Shown: in pieces, positions 9,100 through 17,697 of the stretch
Layout of the letters: every line of letters begins with the position of its first letter
How positions within the stretch are numbered: position 1 is the first letter of the stretch
Source: Mucilaginibacter sp. OK268
Lineage (GTDB): Bacteria > Bacteroidota > Bacteroidia > Sphingobacteriales > Sphingobacteriaceae
Reading direction: 5' to 3'
Length of the DNA stretch: 64,000 nt
Assembly (NCBI RefSeq): GCF_900103125.1
Contig: NZ_FNJV01000007.1
Location: forward strand, 1-64,000
Made by a program: the position numbers and the translations under genes
The notes under the pieces: generated by a model
The model's input: only the letters and a program-made list of their open reading frames with translations
Told to the model about the DNA's origin: nothing
The model's database searches: none

Positions 9100-9137
9100 T
9101 CCATATAAAAGAATGCGAGTGGCCTTTTGTTTTAAAC

Positions 9138-10280
9138 TTAACCAATGATACTAAGCATAAAGTCGATAGCCTGTGGCGAATGTAATGCAGCTGTTGATTC
9201 CATGGTGATCATGGCTATTTCACTGGCCCTTGCCCGCATCTGGGTTTCATAAGCAGCTATAGCCGATTGCGTATCCGCAAAGTCATCACTGAGTAAGCAT
9301 TGACTTAGTTCCAGGGCATCCAGCATGGCCATGTTTACGCCTTCGCCGGCATAAGGAGGCATTAGGTGCGCGGCATCGCCCAGCATGGTGAGGTTGGGTA
9401 AAGCCTCCCAGGTTTGGTCAAAAGGCATACAGTATTGCGGGCGTGGTACAAAGGCATAGCTCGCGTTCTCGAATAATTCCTGCCATACGCTGTCCCAGTC
9501 GGCATATGCTGTTTTAAACCAGGCCAACACCTGTGCTTTGTCCGTAAAATCGATTCCGGAATCTTTAGCCCAGTTTTCATCGATTTTCAAACCTGGATAA
9601 AATACCAGGCTACCATCGCCTTTAGAGCTTACAATGAGGCTTTTTTCACTGCCCATGGCAAATATTTTACCTCCTTTTAATAACTGATGTATTTTAGGAC
9701 TTGCTGTTTCGGAATGGTGTACTGCCCCTTCTATAGCCGTAACGCCCGAATAAAAAGGCTTAATAGGCGTAATGTATGGGCGTAGTTTGGAGTTTGCCCC
9801 GTCGGCAGCTATCACGATATCGGCAATAACCGAAATGCCGTTTTTAAATTCCAATTTCCAGGAAGTATCTTCTGGCGAAAGACTTAAAAAATGGCTATCC
9901 CAAACAACCGTGCCAGGTAGCAAAGAATCCAGCAGGATGTTTTGCAGCGGTCCCCGGTCAATTTCGGGTCTGTCCATGGGGCGTTTGGGAGCGTCGTGTT
10001 CATCAAGGATGATGTTTGCTTGTTTGTCCATAACACGCACCCTATCGGCATCGGGACGGAAGTTGGCATTAAAGGCATCCATCAACCCTGCCTCGTGCAG
10101 TGCTTTCAGGCCCGATTCTTCATGCAGGTCAAGCGTAGCGCCTTTTGCCCGGGCATCTTTGTTGATATCCCGTTCATATACTTTTACGTTGGCACCGTTC
10201 ATTTGCAATAGTCTTGCCAGCGTTAATCCGCCCGGACCGCCGCCCACAATGGCTATCTTTTTATTTTTAATATTGTTCAT
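9138..10280 (-). CDS. TetX-like FAD-dependent monooxygenase
   Basis: A 380-residue class A flavin monooxygenase. It has the Rossmann motif GGGPGGLTLARLLQ with YERD, then GATLDLHEESGLKALHEAG, a pattern close to the same region of the tetracycline-inactivating TetX enzymes, the DG motif IVIAADGANSKLRPY and the second FAD motif LGDAAHLMPPYAGEGVNMA. Length is close to TetX (about 388). It lies 16 bp downstream of a TetR-type regulator on the same strand, so the pair forms an operon with product-sensing control. Such homologues are widespread in Bacteroidota and many do not give resistance; the substrate is open. Confidence 0.9.
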   Translation of the reverse strand: MNNIKNKKIAIVGGGPGGLTLARLLQMNGANVKVYERDINKDARAKGATLDLHEESGLKALHEAGLMDAFNANFRPDADRVRVMDKQANIILDEHDAPKRPMDRPEIDRGPLQNILLDSLLPGTVVWDSHFLSLSPEDTSWKLEFKNGISVIADIVIAADGANSKLRPYITPIKPFYSGVTAIEGAVHHSETASPKIHQLLKGGKIFAMGSEKSLIVSSKGDGSLVFYPGLKIDENWAKDSGIDFTDKAQVLAWFKTAYADWDSVWQELFENASYAFVPRPQYCMPFDQTWEALPNLTMLGDAAHLMPPYAGEGVNMAMLDALELSQCLLSDDFADTQSAIAAYETQMRARASEIAMITMESTAALHSPQAIDFMLSIIG

Positions 10281-10296
10281 TTTTTTGTGTTCTAAT

Positions 10297-10893
10297 TTAT
10301 TTTAGCATGCCTTTTATTACTACATCGCAGCATTGTAAAAGGGTTTCTTCGGTGATGATTTGTTCGGGTCTTTCCTGGTAATCAAAGTACTCGCTCATCA
10401 GATCGATCAATGGCGAAAACAACAGAGCTCGTTGTATATCCTGATGGAAATTCCGGATAGTACCTGCCGCCGCGTGATATTCCAGGAAGCGGATAACAGC
10501 CCCAAAGTAATCGCCCTGTTTAATGTTTTTTGCCTGGTAGGCTTTATTTAGCAGGGGCGATGATTTGCCATATTGCATCAGGGCAAAGGCGTGGCGGTTG
10601 TTTTTAAAATAGGCAAAGCCATTTAACCAGAGTTTTTTTACCCCTTCGGCAAAATTCATGTCAAATCTAAAATCCTTCAGCACAGCCTGTTCGTAAGCAC
10701 CCAGCACCTCCTCAATATAAAGCGTTACCAAAAGATCTTCCTTATTGTCGTACTTGATATAAATGGTACGGGGCGATATATTGGCAGCCTTGGCCAGCTT
10801 TTGCATGGTCAGGTTTTCCAAACCTTCCTCAGCTATGATCTGTAGGGCAATGGTACGGATGGCTTCTTCTTTCTCTAAATTCTTTGGGCGCAT
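10297..10893 (-). CDS. TetR-family transcriptional regulator
   Basis: A 198-residue repressor. The N-terminal HTH is clear: AIRTIALQIIAEEGLENLTMQKLAKAANISPRTIYIKYDNKEDLL is the standard TetR_N region (residues 9-53). The C-terminal ligand domain contains NRHAFALMQYGKSSPLL. It is the first gene of a two-gene unit with the TetX-like monooxygenase. A palindrome 32 bp upstream (10925-10946) is the likely autoregulatory operator. Probable role: repress the monooxygenase until a small aromatic ligand binds (inference). Confidence 0.93.
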   Translation of the reverse strand: MRPKNLEKEEAIRTIALQIIAEEGLENLTMQKLAKAANISPRTIYIKYDNKEDLLVTLYIEEVLGAYEQAVLKDFRFDMNFAEGVKKLWLNGFAYFKNNRHAFALMQYGKSSPLLNKAYQAKNIKQGDYFGAVIRFLEYHAAAGTIRNFHQDIQRALLFSPLIDLMSEYFDYQERPEQIITEETLLQCCDVVIKGMLK

Positions 10894-10924
10894 AATGCCT
10901 TGATTATTAATATTGATACAATAA

Positions 10925-10946
10925 TAAGTAAATATTTATTTACTTA
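10925..10946. promoter_or_regulatory. Candidate TetR operator
   Basis: Perfect 10-bp arms TAAGTAAATA and TATTTACTTA separated by TT, 32 bp upstream of the TetR-family start codon. Size and position fit a TetR dimer operator covering the promoter. Confidence 0.65.
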
Positions 10947-10998
10947 CAATATTTATTTGAATTTCCTGTTTTGAATAGTGGCTGGTGAATAAAAACTA

Positions 10999-11106
10999 AC
11001 GTCATTGCGAGGTACGAAGCAATCTCTACATAGGCAGGTCAATTAATATAGGCTATTCTGTTTGTTCGGCATAGCATAGAGATTGCTTCGTACCTCGCAA
11101 TGACGT
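10999..11106. repeat. 30-bp perfect inverted repeat of the CATTGCGAGG family
   Basis: Arms 10999-11028 and 11077-11106 are perfect reverse complements over 30 bp and contain GTCATTGCGAGGTACGAAGC. The 48-base loop has no gene. It sits between the divergent tetR and batA genes. Confidence 0.9.
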
Positions 11107-11123
11107 GTAGTTGGGAAGGTCTT

Positions 11124-11156
11124 CTGAAATCTGCACATTTATTCGCACATTTGTAT
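11124..11156. repeat. Partial copy of the CTGAAATCTGCACATTT repeat
   Basis: CTGAAATCTGCACATTT (11124-11140), followed by ATTCGCACATTTGTATATCTGC. The same wording forms the arms of the palindromes at 40111-40246 and 51424-51546, so this is a partial member of that family, just upstream of batA. Confidence 0.6.
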
Positions 11157-11180
11157 ATCTGCCTATTGCACTGATAAAAT

Positions 11181-13229
11181 ATGCGCTTTATATATCCGGC
11201 TTTTTTATTTGCACTGCTCACGTTAGCTATCCCGGTCATTATCCATTTATTCAACTTTCGTAAATTCCAGAAGGTGAATTTTAGCAATGTGCAGTTTTTA
11301 AAGGAGATTCAGGAGCAGCAGGCATCGCGCCGCAACTTAAAGGAGCGGCTGATACTGGCTGCACGTTTACTGGCCCTGTTTTTCCTGGTGCTGGCTTTTG
11401 CCAGGCCGTATCTGCCGGGGCAAAATTCCGGTAATACCGGCAGGCAAAATGCGGTAAGTATCTTTGTAGATAACTCCTACAGCATGGAAACCCTTAACCG
11501 CGAAGGCTCGCTACTGGATGATGCCAAACAAAAAGCCAAAGAGATTGCATCCGCCTATAATATCAATGACCGTTTTCAGCTGCTTACGCAGGATTTTGAG
11601 GGTAAACACCAACGCTTGCTCAGTCGCGACGAGTTTAATGACGCGGTTGACCAGGTAAAAATCAGCGCGCAGAGCCGTACCCTGCAGCAGATCATTAACC
11701 GCCAGCAAAACCTCTTGCTTACACAGCCGGGAGCTATCAAATCGACCTATATCATTTCAGATCTTCAAAAAAATATGGTGGCTAAGCCATTAAAAGCGGA
11801 TAGCAGTATAGCCACCAGCCTGATACAACTTAAAGCCGGGAACCTGCCCAATGTAGCGGTTGATTCTGTTTGGCTGTTAAGCGCGGTACACCGTCCCGGT
11901 GAAAACGAAAAACTGGTGGTTCGGCTCCACAACTATGCCGACGAAAAGGCTGATAAAGTTCCGCTAAAAATAACCATCAACGGTGCCCAGAAAGCCTTGG
12001 GCAACTATACTATTCCTGCACGTGCGGTGCAAACCGATACACTCGCTTTTATGGGTTTACAAGCCGGTTGGCAGCAGGGGCTGGTTGAGCTGCAGGACAA
12101 TCCCGTTACCTTTGATAACAAATTTTACTTCAGTTTTAATGTAAGCGCGCAAATGCCCGTGCTGCTGATCGACGGAGGCACACCCAACCCGTATTTAAAG
12201 GCGGTATTTGCGTCTGATCCGTTTTTTGCCGCTCAGCGTGTGCCCGATGGTAATGTGGATTATGCAGGTCTTAATAGTTTACCTATTGTAGTGGTTAGTG
12301 ATGTAAAAGCTATGTCTACAGGTCTGGCGCAGCAATTGAAGACTTATGTTAATAAGGGCGGAACGCTGGTTGTTTTCCCTGCTGCCGATGCCGATCTGGC
12401 CAACTATCGCGCATTCCTGCAACCCATGAATGCTGCCTGGCCAGAAAAACTACTGACCGAAGCTACTAAAGTATCCACACTGAACAGGCAAAGCCCTGTG
12501 TTTAAAAATGTGTTTGAGAATTTCCCTGAGAATCCGGATCTGCCAGTAGTTAAAAAATATTACCAGTTAAATACCTCCCGCGGAGGGGCAGATAACCTGA
12601 TGAAACTAACCGGTGGACAAACCTTTTGGGCGGGTTATAACCCTGGTCGCGGTAAGGTTTATGTAGCCGCTGTACCACTTGATGAAGCGTATAGCAGTTT
12701 ACCACGGCACGCCCTTTTTGTGCCCACGTTGTTCCGGATAGCCCTGCTAAGCGGGCACGATCTGCCTTTGTTTTACACCCTGGGGCAGGATGAAACGCTG
12801 GAGATTCCACCCGTGCAGATCACCGAAAAGCAATTGCTTAAATTAGTAAAAGGTGATCAAAGCACCATTCCGGATGTGCGGCAGCAGGAGGGGAGCACAA
12901 TGCTGTACCTGTCTGATCAGTTGCATGAAACCGGGATTTACACGCTGAAAAAGCAGGATAGTACGCTGGCTACGCTGGCCTTTAACGATAACCGCAGCGA
13001 ATCTGACATGAGTTATTTGAGCCCGACTACCCTGAAACAATTAATGCCTCCTTCAACCACCTTATTAACAGGTGGTAACGCTTCATTAAAAGGTATTGTG
13101 GTCGAAACAAATTTTGGCACACAATTATGGAAACTTTGTATAATTTTGGCATTGATTTTTCTGGCGGCCGAAATTTTGTTGATCAGGTACTTTAACCCGG
13201 GTAAACAAGCCATAAAGCAGCCTGTTTGA
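11181..13229 (+). CDS. BatA/VWA-type membrane protein
   Basis: A 682-residue inner-membrane protein of the BatA (aerotolerance regulator N-terminal) family. The N-terminus MRFIYPAFLFALLTLAIPVIIHLFNFR is the typical BatA segment, followed by a second membrane helix near 58-77 (LAALLFLVLAF-like). A von Willebrand A-like domain begins with SIFVDNSYSMETLNREG, where the DxSxS MIDAS motif reads DNSYS. A last membrane helix lies near 650-668. It heads a same-strand run: pyrC begins within 30 bp, then two further genes. Function of BatA proteins is envelope or stress related but unproven. Confidence 0.88.
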   Translation: MRFIYPAFLFALLTLAIPVIIHLFNFRKFQKVNFSNVQFLKEIQEQQASRRNLKERLILAARLLALFFLVLAFARPYLPGQNSGNTGRQNAVSIFVDNSYSMETLNREGSLLDDAKQKAKEIASAYNINDRFQLLTQDFEGKHQRLLSRDEFNDAVDQVKISAQSRTLQQIINRQQNLLLTQPGAIKSTYIISDLQKNMVAKPLKADSSIATSLIQLKAGNLPNVAVDSVWLLSAVHRPGENEKLVVRLHNYADEKADKVPLKITINGAQKALGNYTIPARAVQTDTLAFMGLQAGWQQGLVELQDNPVTFDNKFYFSFNVSAQMPVLLIDGGTPNPYLKAVFASDPFFAAQRVPDGNVDYAGLNSLPIVVVSDVKAMSTGLAQQLKTYVNKGGTLVVFPAADADLANYRAFLQPMNAAWPEKLLTEATKVSTLNRQSPVFKNVFENFPENPDLPVVKKYYQLNTSRGGADNLMKLTGGQTFWAGYNPGRGKVYVAAVPLDEAYSSLPRHALFVPTLFRIALLSGHDLPLFYTLGQDETLEIPPVQITEKQLLKLVKGDQSTIPDVRQQEGSTMLYLSDQLHETGIYTLKKQDSTLATLAFNDNRSESDMSYLSPTTLKQLMPPSTTLLTGGNASLKGIVVETNFGTQLWKLCIILALIFLAAEILLIRYFNPGKQAIKQPV

Positions 13230-13256
13230 TCCATACAAATCCTTAAAGCAGTGCTC

Positions 13257-14507
13257 ATGAATTTGCTTATCAAATCTGCCACCATTCTTGATCCCGGATC
13301 AGCCTTTCATCAACAAGTTACCGATATTTTAATTGAAAATGGGGTGATCACCCGCATTGCCGAAGATATTGAAGCCGATGCCGAACTGGTAGATGGGGAG
13401 GGCAAATATGTATCGCCCGGTTTTTTCGACCTGAACTGTAACATCGGAGAGTTAGGACTGGAAACCAAGGAAGATATGCACTCGGGTACACGCGCCGCCG
13501 CTGCCGGTGGCTTTACCGGTATTGCCCTAATGCCCAATACCACCCCGCCGGTACACTCCAAGGCCGAAATTGAGTACCTGCTTAACCGCGCCAAAAATAA
13601 CCTGGTTGATGTTTATCCTTTAGGAACTATATCGCACAAGCGCGAAGGCAGGGATCTGGCCGAGATGTATGATATGTACCTGAGCGGCGCCAAAGCCTTT
13701 ACCGATGGTAACCGCCCGGTGCAGGATGCAGGTTTGATGGAACGTGCACTACTGTATGCCCAGGGTTTTGATGCCATGGTGTTCTCGTACCCCGAGGATA
13801 CGGCTATAGCCGGCAAAGCCAAAGTGAACGAAGGGGAGGTAAGCACCCTTTTAGGGATGAAAGGTATCCCATCACTGGCCGAAGAGCTGATGATAGCGCG
13901 CGACCTTTACCTGGCCGAATATACCGTATCAAAAATACACTTTAGTACTGTATCAACCGCCCGTTCGGTTGAGCTTATCCGCGAAGCCAAACGTAAGGGA
14001 TTGGAAGTTACCTGCGATGTGGCCGCGCACCACCTGGTACTTACAGACGAGGCCCTGATGGGGTTTGACAGTATGTATAAGGTAAAACCGCCGCTGCGTA
14101 CCAAAGATGATGTTTTGGCGTTGATAAAAGGGCTTAAAGATGGTACCATTGATGCTATAGTAAGCCAGCACACCCCGCACGAGGTGGAGTTTAAGGATGT
14201 GGAATTTGAAGTGGCCGAATTCGGAATAACCGGCTTCCAGACCGCGCTACCACTGGCTCTAAGATCGGGTTTACCGGTGGAGCTGCTGGTTGATAAGCTG
14301 GCCATTAATCCGCGCGAAATACTGGGTGTAACCGTACCGGTTATTGCCGAAGGTGAGCGTGCCAACCTGGTGCTTTTTGACACCGAAACAGAATGGGAAT
14401 ACAGCAATAAAAATAATTGCTCTAAATCGGTTAATTCACCGTTCTTTGGGCAACAGTTAAAAGGAAAAGTACAGCTAACCTATAATAACAAACAAATATT
14501 TAAATAA
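13257..14507 (+). CDS. pyrC: Dihydroorotase (multifunctional complex type)
   Basis: A 416-residue cyclic amidohydrolase that closes N-carbamoyl-aspartate to dihydroorotate in pyrimidine synthesis. The usual HxH metal motif region reads FFDLNCNIGELGLETKEDMHSGTRAAAAGGFTG: D-L-N-C-N, where active enzymes have D-x-H-x-H. The later positions VAAHHLVLTD and VSQHTPHE are kept, as is MPNTTPP. Loss of the HxH pair resembles inactive PyrC-like proteins that support aspartate transcarbamoylase, or a variant group common in Bacteroidota. The ATG at 13257 is preferred over an in-frame GTG at 13251. It overlaps the batA transcription unit (27 bp gap). Confidence 0.88.
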   Translation: MNLLIKSATILDPGSAFHQQVTDILIENGVITRIAEDIEADAELVDGEGKYVSPGFFDLNCNIGELGLETKEDMHSGTRAAAAGGFTGIALMPNTTPPVHSKAEIEYLLNRAKNNLVDVYPLGTISHKREGRDLAEMYDMYLSGAKAFTDGNRPVQDAGLMERALLYAQGFDAMVFSYPEDTAIAGKAKVNEGEVSTLLGMKGIPSLAEELMIARDLYLAEYTVSKIHFSTVSTARSVELIREAKRKGLEVTCDVAAHHLVLTDEALMGFDSMYKVKPPLRTKDDVLALIKGLKDGTIDAIVSQHTPHEVEFKDVEFEVAEFGITGFQTALPLALRSGLPVELLVDKLAINPREILGVTVPVIAEGERANLVLFDTETEWEYSNKNNCSKSVNSPFFGQQLKGKVQLTYNNKQIFK

Positions 14508-14515
14508 CGACAATC

Positions 14516-15184
14516 ATGATCGATCCAAAAATACAAACCGCTTTTGAAGCCGCCCTGGAAGCTTTTTCTAAGTACAGCAGCTTTGATGCTACCCTCCTGA
14601 GCAATAGCTTCGGTGAGGTTTTCGCGCTTGACGAAGATTTTTTGACCAAGGTTGATGCTTTGGACGAAGTATTTGATAACAATCCGGCCGTTGAATCATT
14701 ACGCGAGGTGTTTTTTGACCTCCTGCTGGTGAACTTTTTTAGCGCCGATGTTAAAAAACTGGAAGAAGATTACCTGGATACGCCTGAATGGGAAGATATT
14801 GAAGAGCAAACGCTTGACCGCGGTACCGAGCTGCTGAACCTGCTACTGTACCTGAATGAGTGCGAGGACGAAGATATTGAACCCGAACTGGAAGATTACC
14901 TGAAAGAGTTTTTACTGGTTGATGAGGACGAGTTTCAGGACGAGTACCGCATTTATGAACCGGTGATAGCCAACCAGATCCTGATCGAAAGCCCGGTTTC
15001 GGAGGTGAGCAAAGTAGCTCAAAGCCTTCCGCAGGATTCGGAGTTAAAAGAGCTGTTTTACCCGATGATCTGCTTTTTCCAAACCATCGATCCAACGGAG
15101 GAGGCAAAGGCCGAAATAGCAGCAAACGCCTTGGACAAAGAGTTTGATATGGCTGTTTTAGATATATTAATCAATTTTCAATAG
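14516..15184 (+). CDS. Acidic helical protein of unknown function
   Basis: A 222-residue soluble protein, very rich in Asp, Glu and Leu and predicted mostly helical (for example EDEDIEPELEDYLKEFLLVDEDEFQDEY). There is no signal peptide, membrane segment or cysteine cluster. It begins 8 bp after pyrC and ends 5 bp before the DUF4199 gene, so it is surely in the same operon. I do not recognise the family. The short N-terminal ATG context fits translational coupling with pyrC. Confidence 0.8.
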   Translation: MIDPKIQTAFEAALEAFSKYSSFDATLLSNSFGEVFALDEDFLTKVDALDEVFDNNPAVESLREVFFDLLLVNFFSADVKKLEEDYLDTPEWEDIEEQTLDRGTELLNLLLYLNECEDEDIEPELEDYLKEFLLVDEDEFQDEYRIYEPVIANQILIESPVSEVSKVAQSLPQDSELKELFYPMICFFQTIDPTEEAKAEIAANALDKEFDMAVLDILINFQ

Positions 15185-15189
15185 TATCA

Positions 15190-15753
15190 ATGGCTTTTGA
15201 AATTGACAAAAAACGGTTAAGAACCACCGGTATAGTTTTTGGCTTATTGCTGGGTTTGGTTTTAACCGTGTTGAGTATCGCCTCGTTTTATATCATACTA
15301 TCGGCAACATCGGTAGTGATCATATCCTCTGTGCCTTTTATATTTTCGGTACTGTTCCCCATTTTACTGGTGGTAGTATTGTGTTTTAATTTCAGGAAAA
15401 GAGTTGGCGGTTTCTGGACCTTGCGCGAAGCGGCAACAGGCATATTTATTATGTTTTTTACGGCTTTTGTAGTACAGTTTGCCCTGCGCGATCAGTTATT
15501 TGCCAAAATAATTGAGCCGCACATGATCGAAAAAACACAGGCGGCCATGACCAATTCGGTAACCAACTATCTCAAAGAGAGCAAAACCAGTCCGGATATC
15601 ATCAAAAAGAAACTGGCTGAGATCCAGGGAGAATTTGAGGCGCAAAAAGATGTCACCATCGGCAGGCAGATACAAGGCGTAGGTATCTCCATCATCTTTA
15701 TGTTTGTGCTGGCTATCATTTTTGCCGCTTTCTTTAAAAAGGAAGTGGCTTGA
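15190..15753 (+). CDS. DUF4199 membrane protein
   Basis: A 187-residue inner-membrane protein with four hydrophobic segments (about residues 10-35, 40-60, 75-95 and 155-180) and a soluble stretch between the third and fourth, the layout of Bacteroidota DUF4199 proteins. It ends the batA-pyrC operon, 5 bp after the acidic protein. A second, divergent copy lies at 19550-20107. Function unknown. Confidence 0.85.
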   Translation: MAFEIDKKRLRTTGIVFGLLLGLVLTVLSIASFYIILSATSVVIISSVPFIFSVLFPILLVVVLCFNFRKRVGGFWTLREAATGIFIMFFTAFVVQFALRDQLFAKIIEPHMIEKTQAAMTNSVTNYLKESKTSPDIIKKKLAEIQGEFEAQKDVTIGRQIQGVGISIIFMFVLAIIFAAFFKKEVA

Positions 15754-15757
15754 TTGA

Positions 15758-15786
15758 TTTCGGAATTCGGATGTTCGATTTCGGAT
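15758..15786. repeat. TTTCGGAATTCGGA repeat, copy 1
   Basis: This stretch (TTTCGGAATTCGGATG, then TTCGATTTCGGA) matches the reverse complement of 19430-19460 with only two or three differences, giving an inverted pair 3.7 kb apart that brackets the region with the short GGTG-TTAT-CACC repeats. Confidence 0.65.
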
Positions 15787-15794
15787 TTAAAATA

Positions 15795-15837
15795 AAACAA
15801 AAGCGGCTTTTCCAGTAAGGGAGAGCCGCTTTTGTTT
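15795..15837. terminator. Bidirectional terminator
   Basis: AAACAAAAGCGGCT (15795-15808) pairs perfectly with AGCCGCTTTTGTTT (15824-15837), between the convergent DUF4199 and AraC-family genes. Confidence 0.9.
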
Positions 15838-15847
15838 TTATATATTT

Positions 15848-16678
15848 TCAGTCCATGCTCGGTGTTATCACCGATCCCTCGGTAGGTGTCTTACCAAACT
15901 TTTTCTTAAAAGAGTGAGAGAAATGTGAAAGGGTTTCGAATCCTAAATCAAGATAGATTGCGGATGGTTTCTTATTCTTTGTTTCTATCAGGCGCCGGGC
16001 TTCCAACAGGCGTTTTTCCTGTAGCCAATGCCGTGGCGCCATGCCGAATGTTTTTTGAAAGTCGCGCTTGAAACCTGCGAGGCTTCTCCCTGTAAGCTGC
16101 GCGAATTTTTCAATAGGTATATTGAAGTGAAAATTGTTGAGCATGAATTTTTCAATGTCGATCTTATATGGTTCGGAAAAATCGAACAGGAAATCTTTGA
16201 GCTCGGGCATGATATGCAAAAGCAATAGTACAGCTTCTTTTACCTTAAGCATACCCACCGCGTGGGTTATCTTTTCTTCCGAATGACGCACATAAGGAAT
16301 CACCGATTGAAAAAAAGCCTTAAGAAAATCGTTTCCAGGAATAAGAATGTTAGGGGCACCTGTGTATTTTTTCCCCTGTTCTATTTGTTCTTCCAGCGCG
16401 ATCTGTCTGAGCAGGTGTTCTTTCAAACAAATTACTATAGTTTGGTAATCCTCACCATTTAAAGGAGATTTAGTGAGTTCTCCCAATTGATTTCTTCGGA
16501 TGAGCAACATTTCGCCCTGAACCATCGAAAGCTTTTCGCCGGCGGTTTCCAATGTAAAACGACCCGAAACCTGCAATACCAGGGTAGTATGTTCTAAAAA
16601 TGCTACTTTATCCTTTCGCACAGAAGCGTGATAGGAATAAAAAAGAACCCCCGGAATTATTTCAGTCGGATTTATCAT
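15848..16678 (-). CDS. AraC-family transcriptional regulator
   Basis: A 276-residue regulator. The N-terminal half is a cupin-like sensor (GVLFYSYHASVRKDKVAFLEHTTLVLQ; YTGAPN). The C-terminal half has two HTH motifs, with MLNNFHFNIPIEKFAQLTGRSLAGFKRDFQKTFG and the classic LGFETLSHFSHSFKKKFGKTP. The final residues GSVITPSMD are encoded by a copy of the dispersed hairpin repeat (core 15860-15873), so the tail was apparently acquired from the repeat. It is followed upstream by an aldo/keto reductase on the same strand (48 bp gap), a plausible target. Confidence 0.92.
   Translation of the reverse strand: MINPTEIIPGVLFYSYHASVRKDKVAFLEHTTLVLQVSGRFTLETAGEKLSMVQGEMLLIRRNQLGELTKSPLNGEDYQTIVICLKEHLLRQIALEEQIEQGKKYTGAPNILIPGNDFLKAFFQSVIPYVRHSEEKITHAVGMLKVKEAVLLLLHIMPELKDFLFDFSEPYKIDIEKFMLNNFHFNIPIEKFAQLTGRSLAGFKRDFQKTFGMAPRHWLQEKRLLEARRLIETKNKKPSAIYLDLGFETLSHFSHSFKKKFGKTPTEGSVITPSMD
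15860..15873. repeat. GGTG-TTAT-CACC dispersed hairpin repeat, copy 1
   Basis: CGGTGTTATCACCG, a 5-bp stem with TTAT loop, inside the last codons of the AraC-family gene. Read on the minus strand it encodes GSVITPSMD and stop. Confidence 0.75.
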
Positions 16679-16725
16679 TACGTAAAGATATAAAATAGGT
16701 GGGGCTTATATACAGCCCCTCCTGG

Positions 16726-17697
16726 CTAACGCTGCAGATATGTGCCTCCAAGTATCGAGCCTGGAGAAAAATGATCATTAAGGGCATTCATTTCTTCCGG
16801 AGTAAAAACTATCTCCATAGCTTGTATGTTTTCCGGTAACCTTGATCTGCGGCTCATGCTCACCAATGGCATAATATGATCTCCCTGGGCATTCACCCAG
16901 GCTATTGCCAGCTGTGTTGGTGTATACCCCTTTTCTGTTGCCATTTGTTTTAATACCTCAACTTTCTCCAGGTTCTTTATCAGATTATCTCCCTGAAAAC
17001 GCGAGAAGTGATTATGATAATCATTGGCAGCCAGCGGGGCTTTCATCTCACCTGTAAGTAACCCTTCGGCCGTATTGGCAAAGGCTACTACACCTATACC
17101 CAGTTCTTTCGCGGCAGGTAACAAGTCGTTTTCTATCTGGCGATCGGCCAGTGAGTAGCCTATTTCCAATGCGGTTACCGGGTGTACGCTGTGGGCCTTG
17201 CGTAGTTGATCGGCTGTAATTTCAGAAACGCCGAGATAACGTACCTTGCCTTCTTTAATCAGATCAGCAACGGTTCCTATCACATCTTCTACCGGAACAC
17301 TGTTATCCAGCCTGCAGGGTTGATAAAGATCGATAGTATCTATACCCAATCGTACTAATGAATAGTTAATAAAATTCTTGATGGCTATTGGGCGTAAGTC
17401 CAGTCCAAGCCACTGACCGCCATAGAAGATAGCACCAAATTTTACGCTGATAAAGGCATCCTCTCTTCGACCTTTAATGGCTTTACCCACCAACAGTTCG
17501 TTGTGGCCCGCGCCGTAGAAATCGCCGGTATTCAGGAAATTAATGCCGCTGTCTAAAGCCGACTGTATGGTGGCGACACTTTCAGTTTCGTTATTCCCCT
17601 GATTTCCCCAAACGGGCGACATGCGCATGCAACCTAATCCAAGTTTAGAAACAAGCGGGCCATTTTTGCCGAGGGCTATTTTTGTTATGTTTGACAT
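16726..17697 (-). CDS. Aldo/keto reductase with altered catalytic tetrad
   Basis: A 323-residue aldo/keto reductase. An upstream in-frame start exists at 17769, but the ATG at 17697 (MSNITKIALGKNG) fits the family. The segment FLNTGDFYGAGHNELLVG keeps Tyr (Y61) but has N56 where the tetrad Asp normally stands; K86 (SVKFG) is kept; the usual His in YQxH is Cys (YQPCRLD, C128). With two of four positions changed it may be a weak reductase or have another role. The AraC regulator gene lies just downstream on the same strand. Confidence 0.9.
   Translation of the reverse strand: MSNITKIALGKNGPLVSKLGLGCMRMSPVWGNQGNNETESVATIQSALDSGINFLNTGDFYGAGHNELLVGKAIKGRREDAFISVKFGAIFYGGQWLGLDLRPIAIKNFINYSLVRLGIDTIDLYQPCRLDNSVPVEDVIGTVADLIKEGKVRYLGVSEITADQLRKAHSVHPVTALEIGYSLADRQIENDLLPAAKELGIGVVAFANTAEGLLTGEMKAPLAANDYHNHFSRFQGDNLIKNLEKVEVLKQMATEKGYTPTQLAIAWVNAQGDHIMPLVSMSRRSRLPENIQAMEIVFTPEEMNALNDHFSPGSILGGTYLQR

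Noticed and set aside
9772..10305. 177-residue ORF antisense to the TetX-like gene
   Set aside because: Ser/Arg-rich mirror of a clear gene, no start context or homologous look.
13907..14407. 166-residue ORF antisense to pyrC
   Set aside because: Shadow of a well-supported enzyme gene with Ser/Thr-rich sequence typical of antisense frames.
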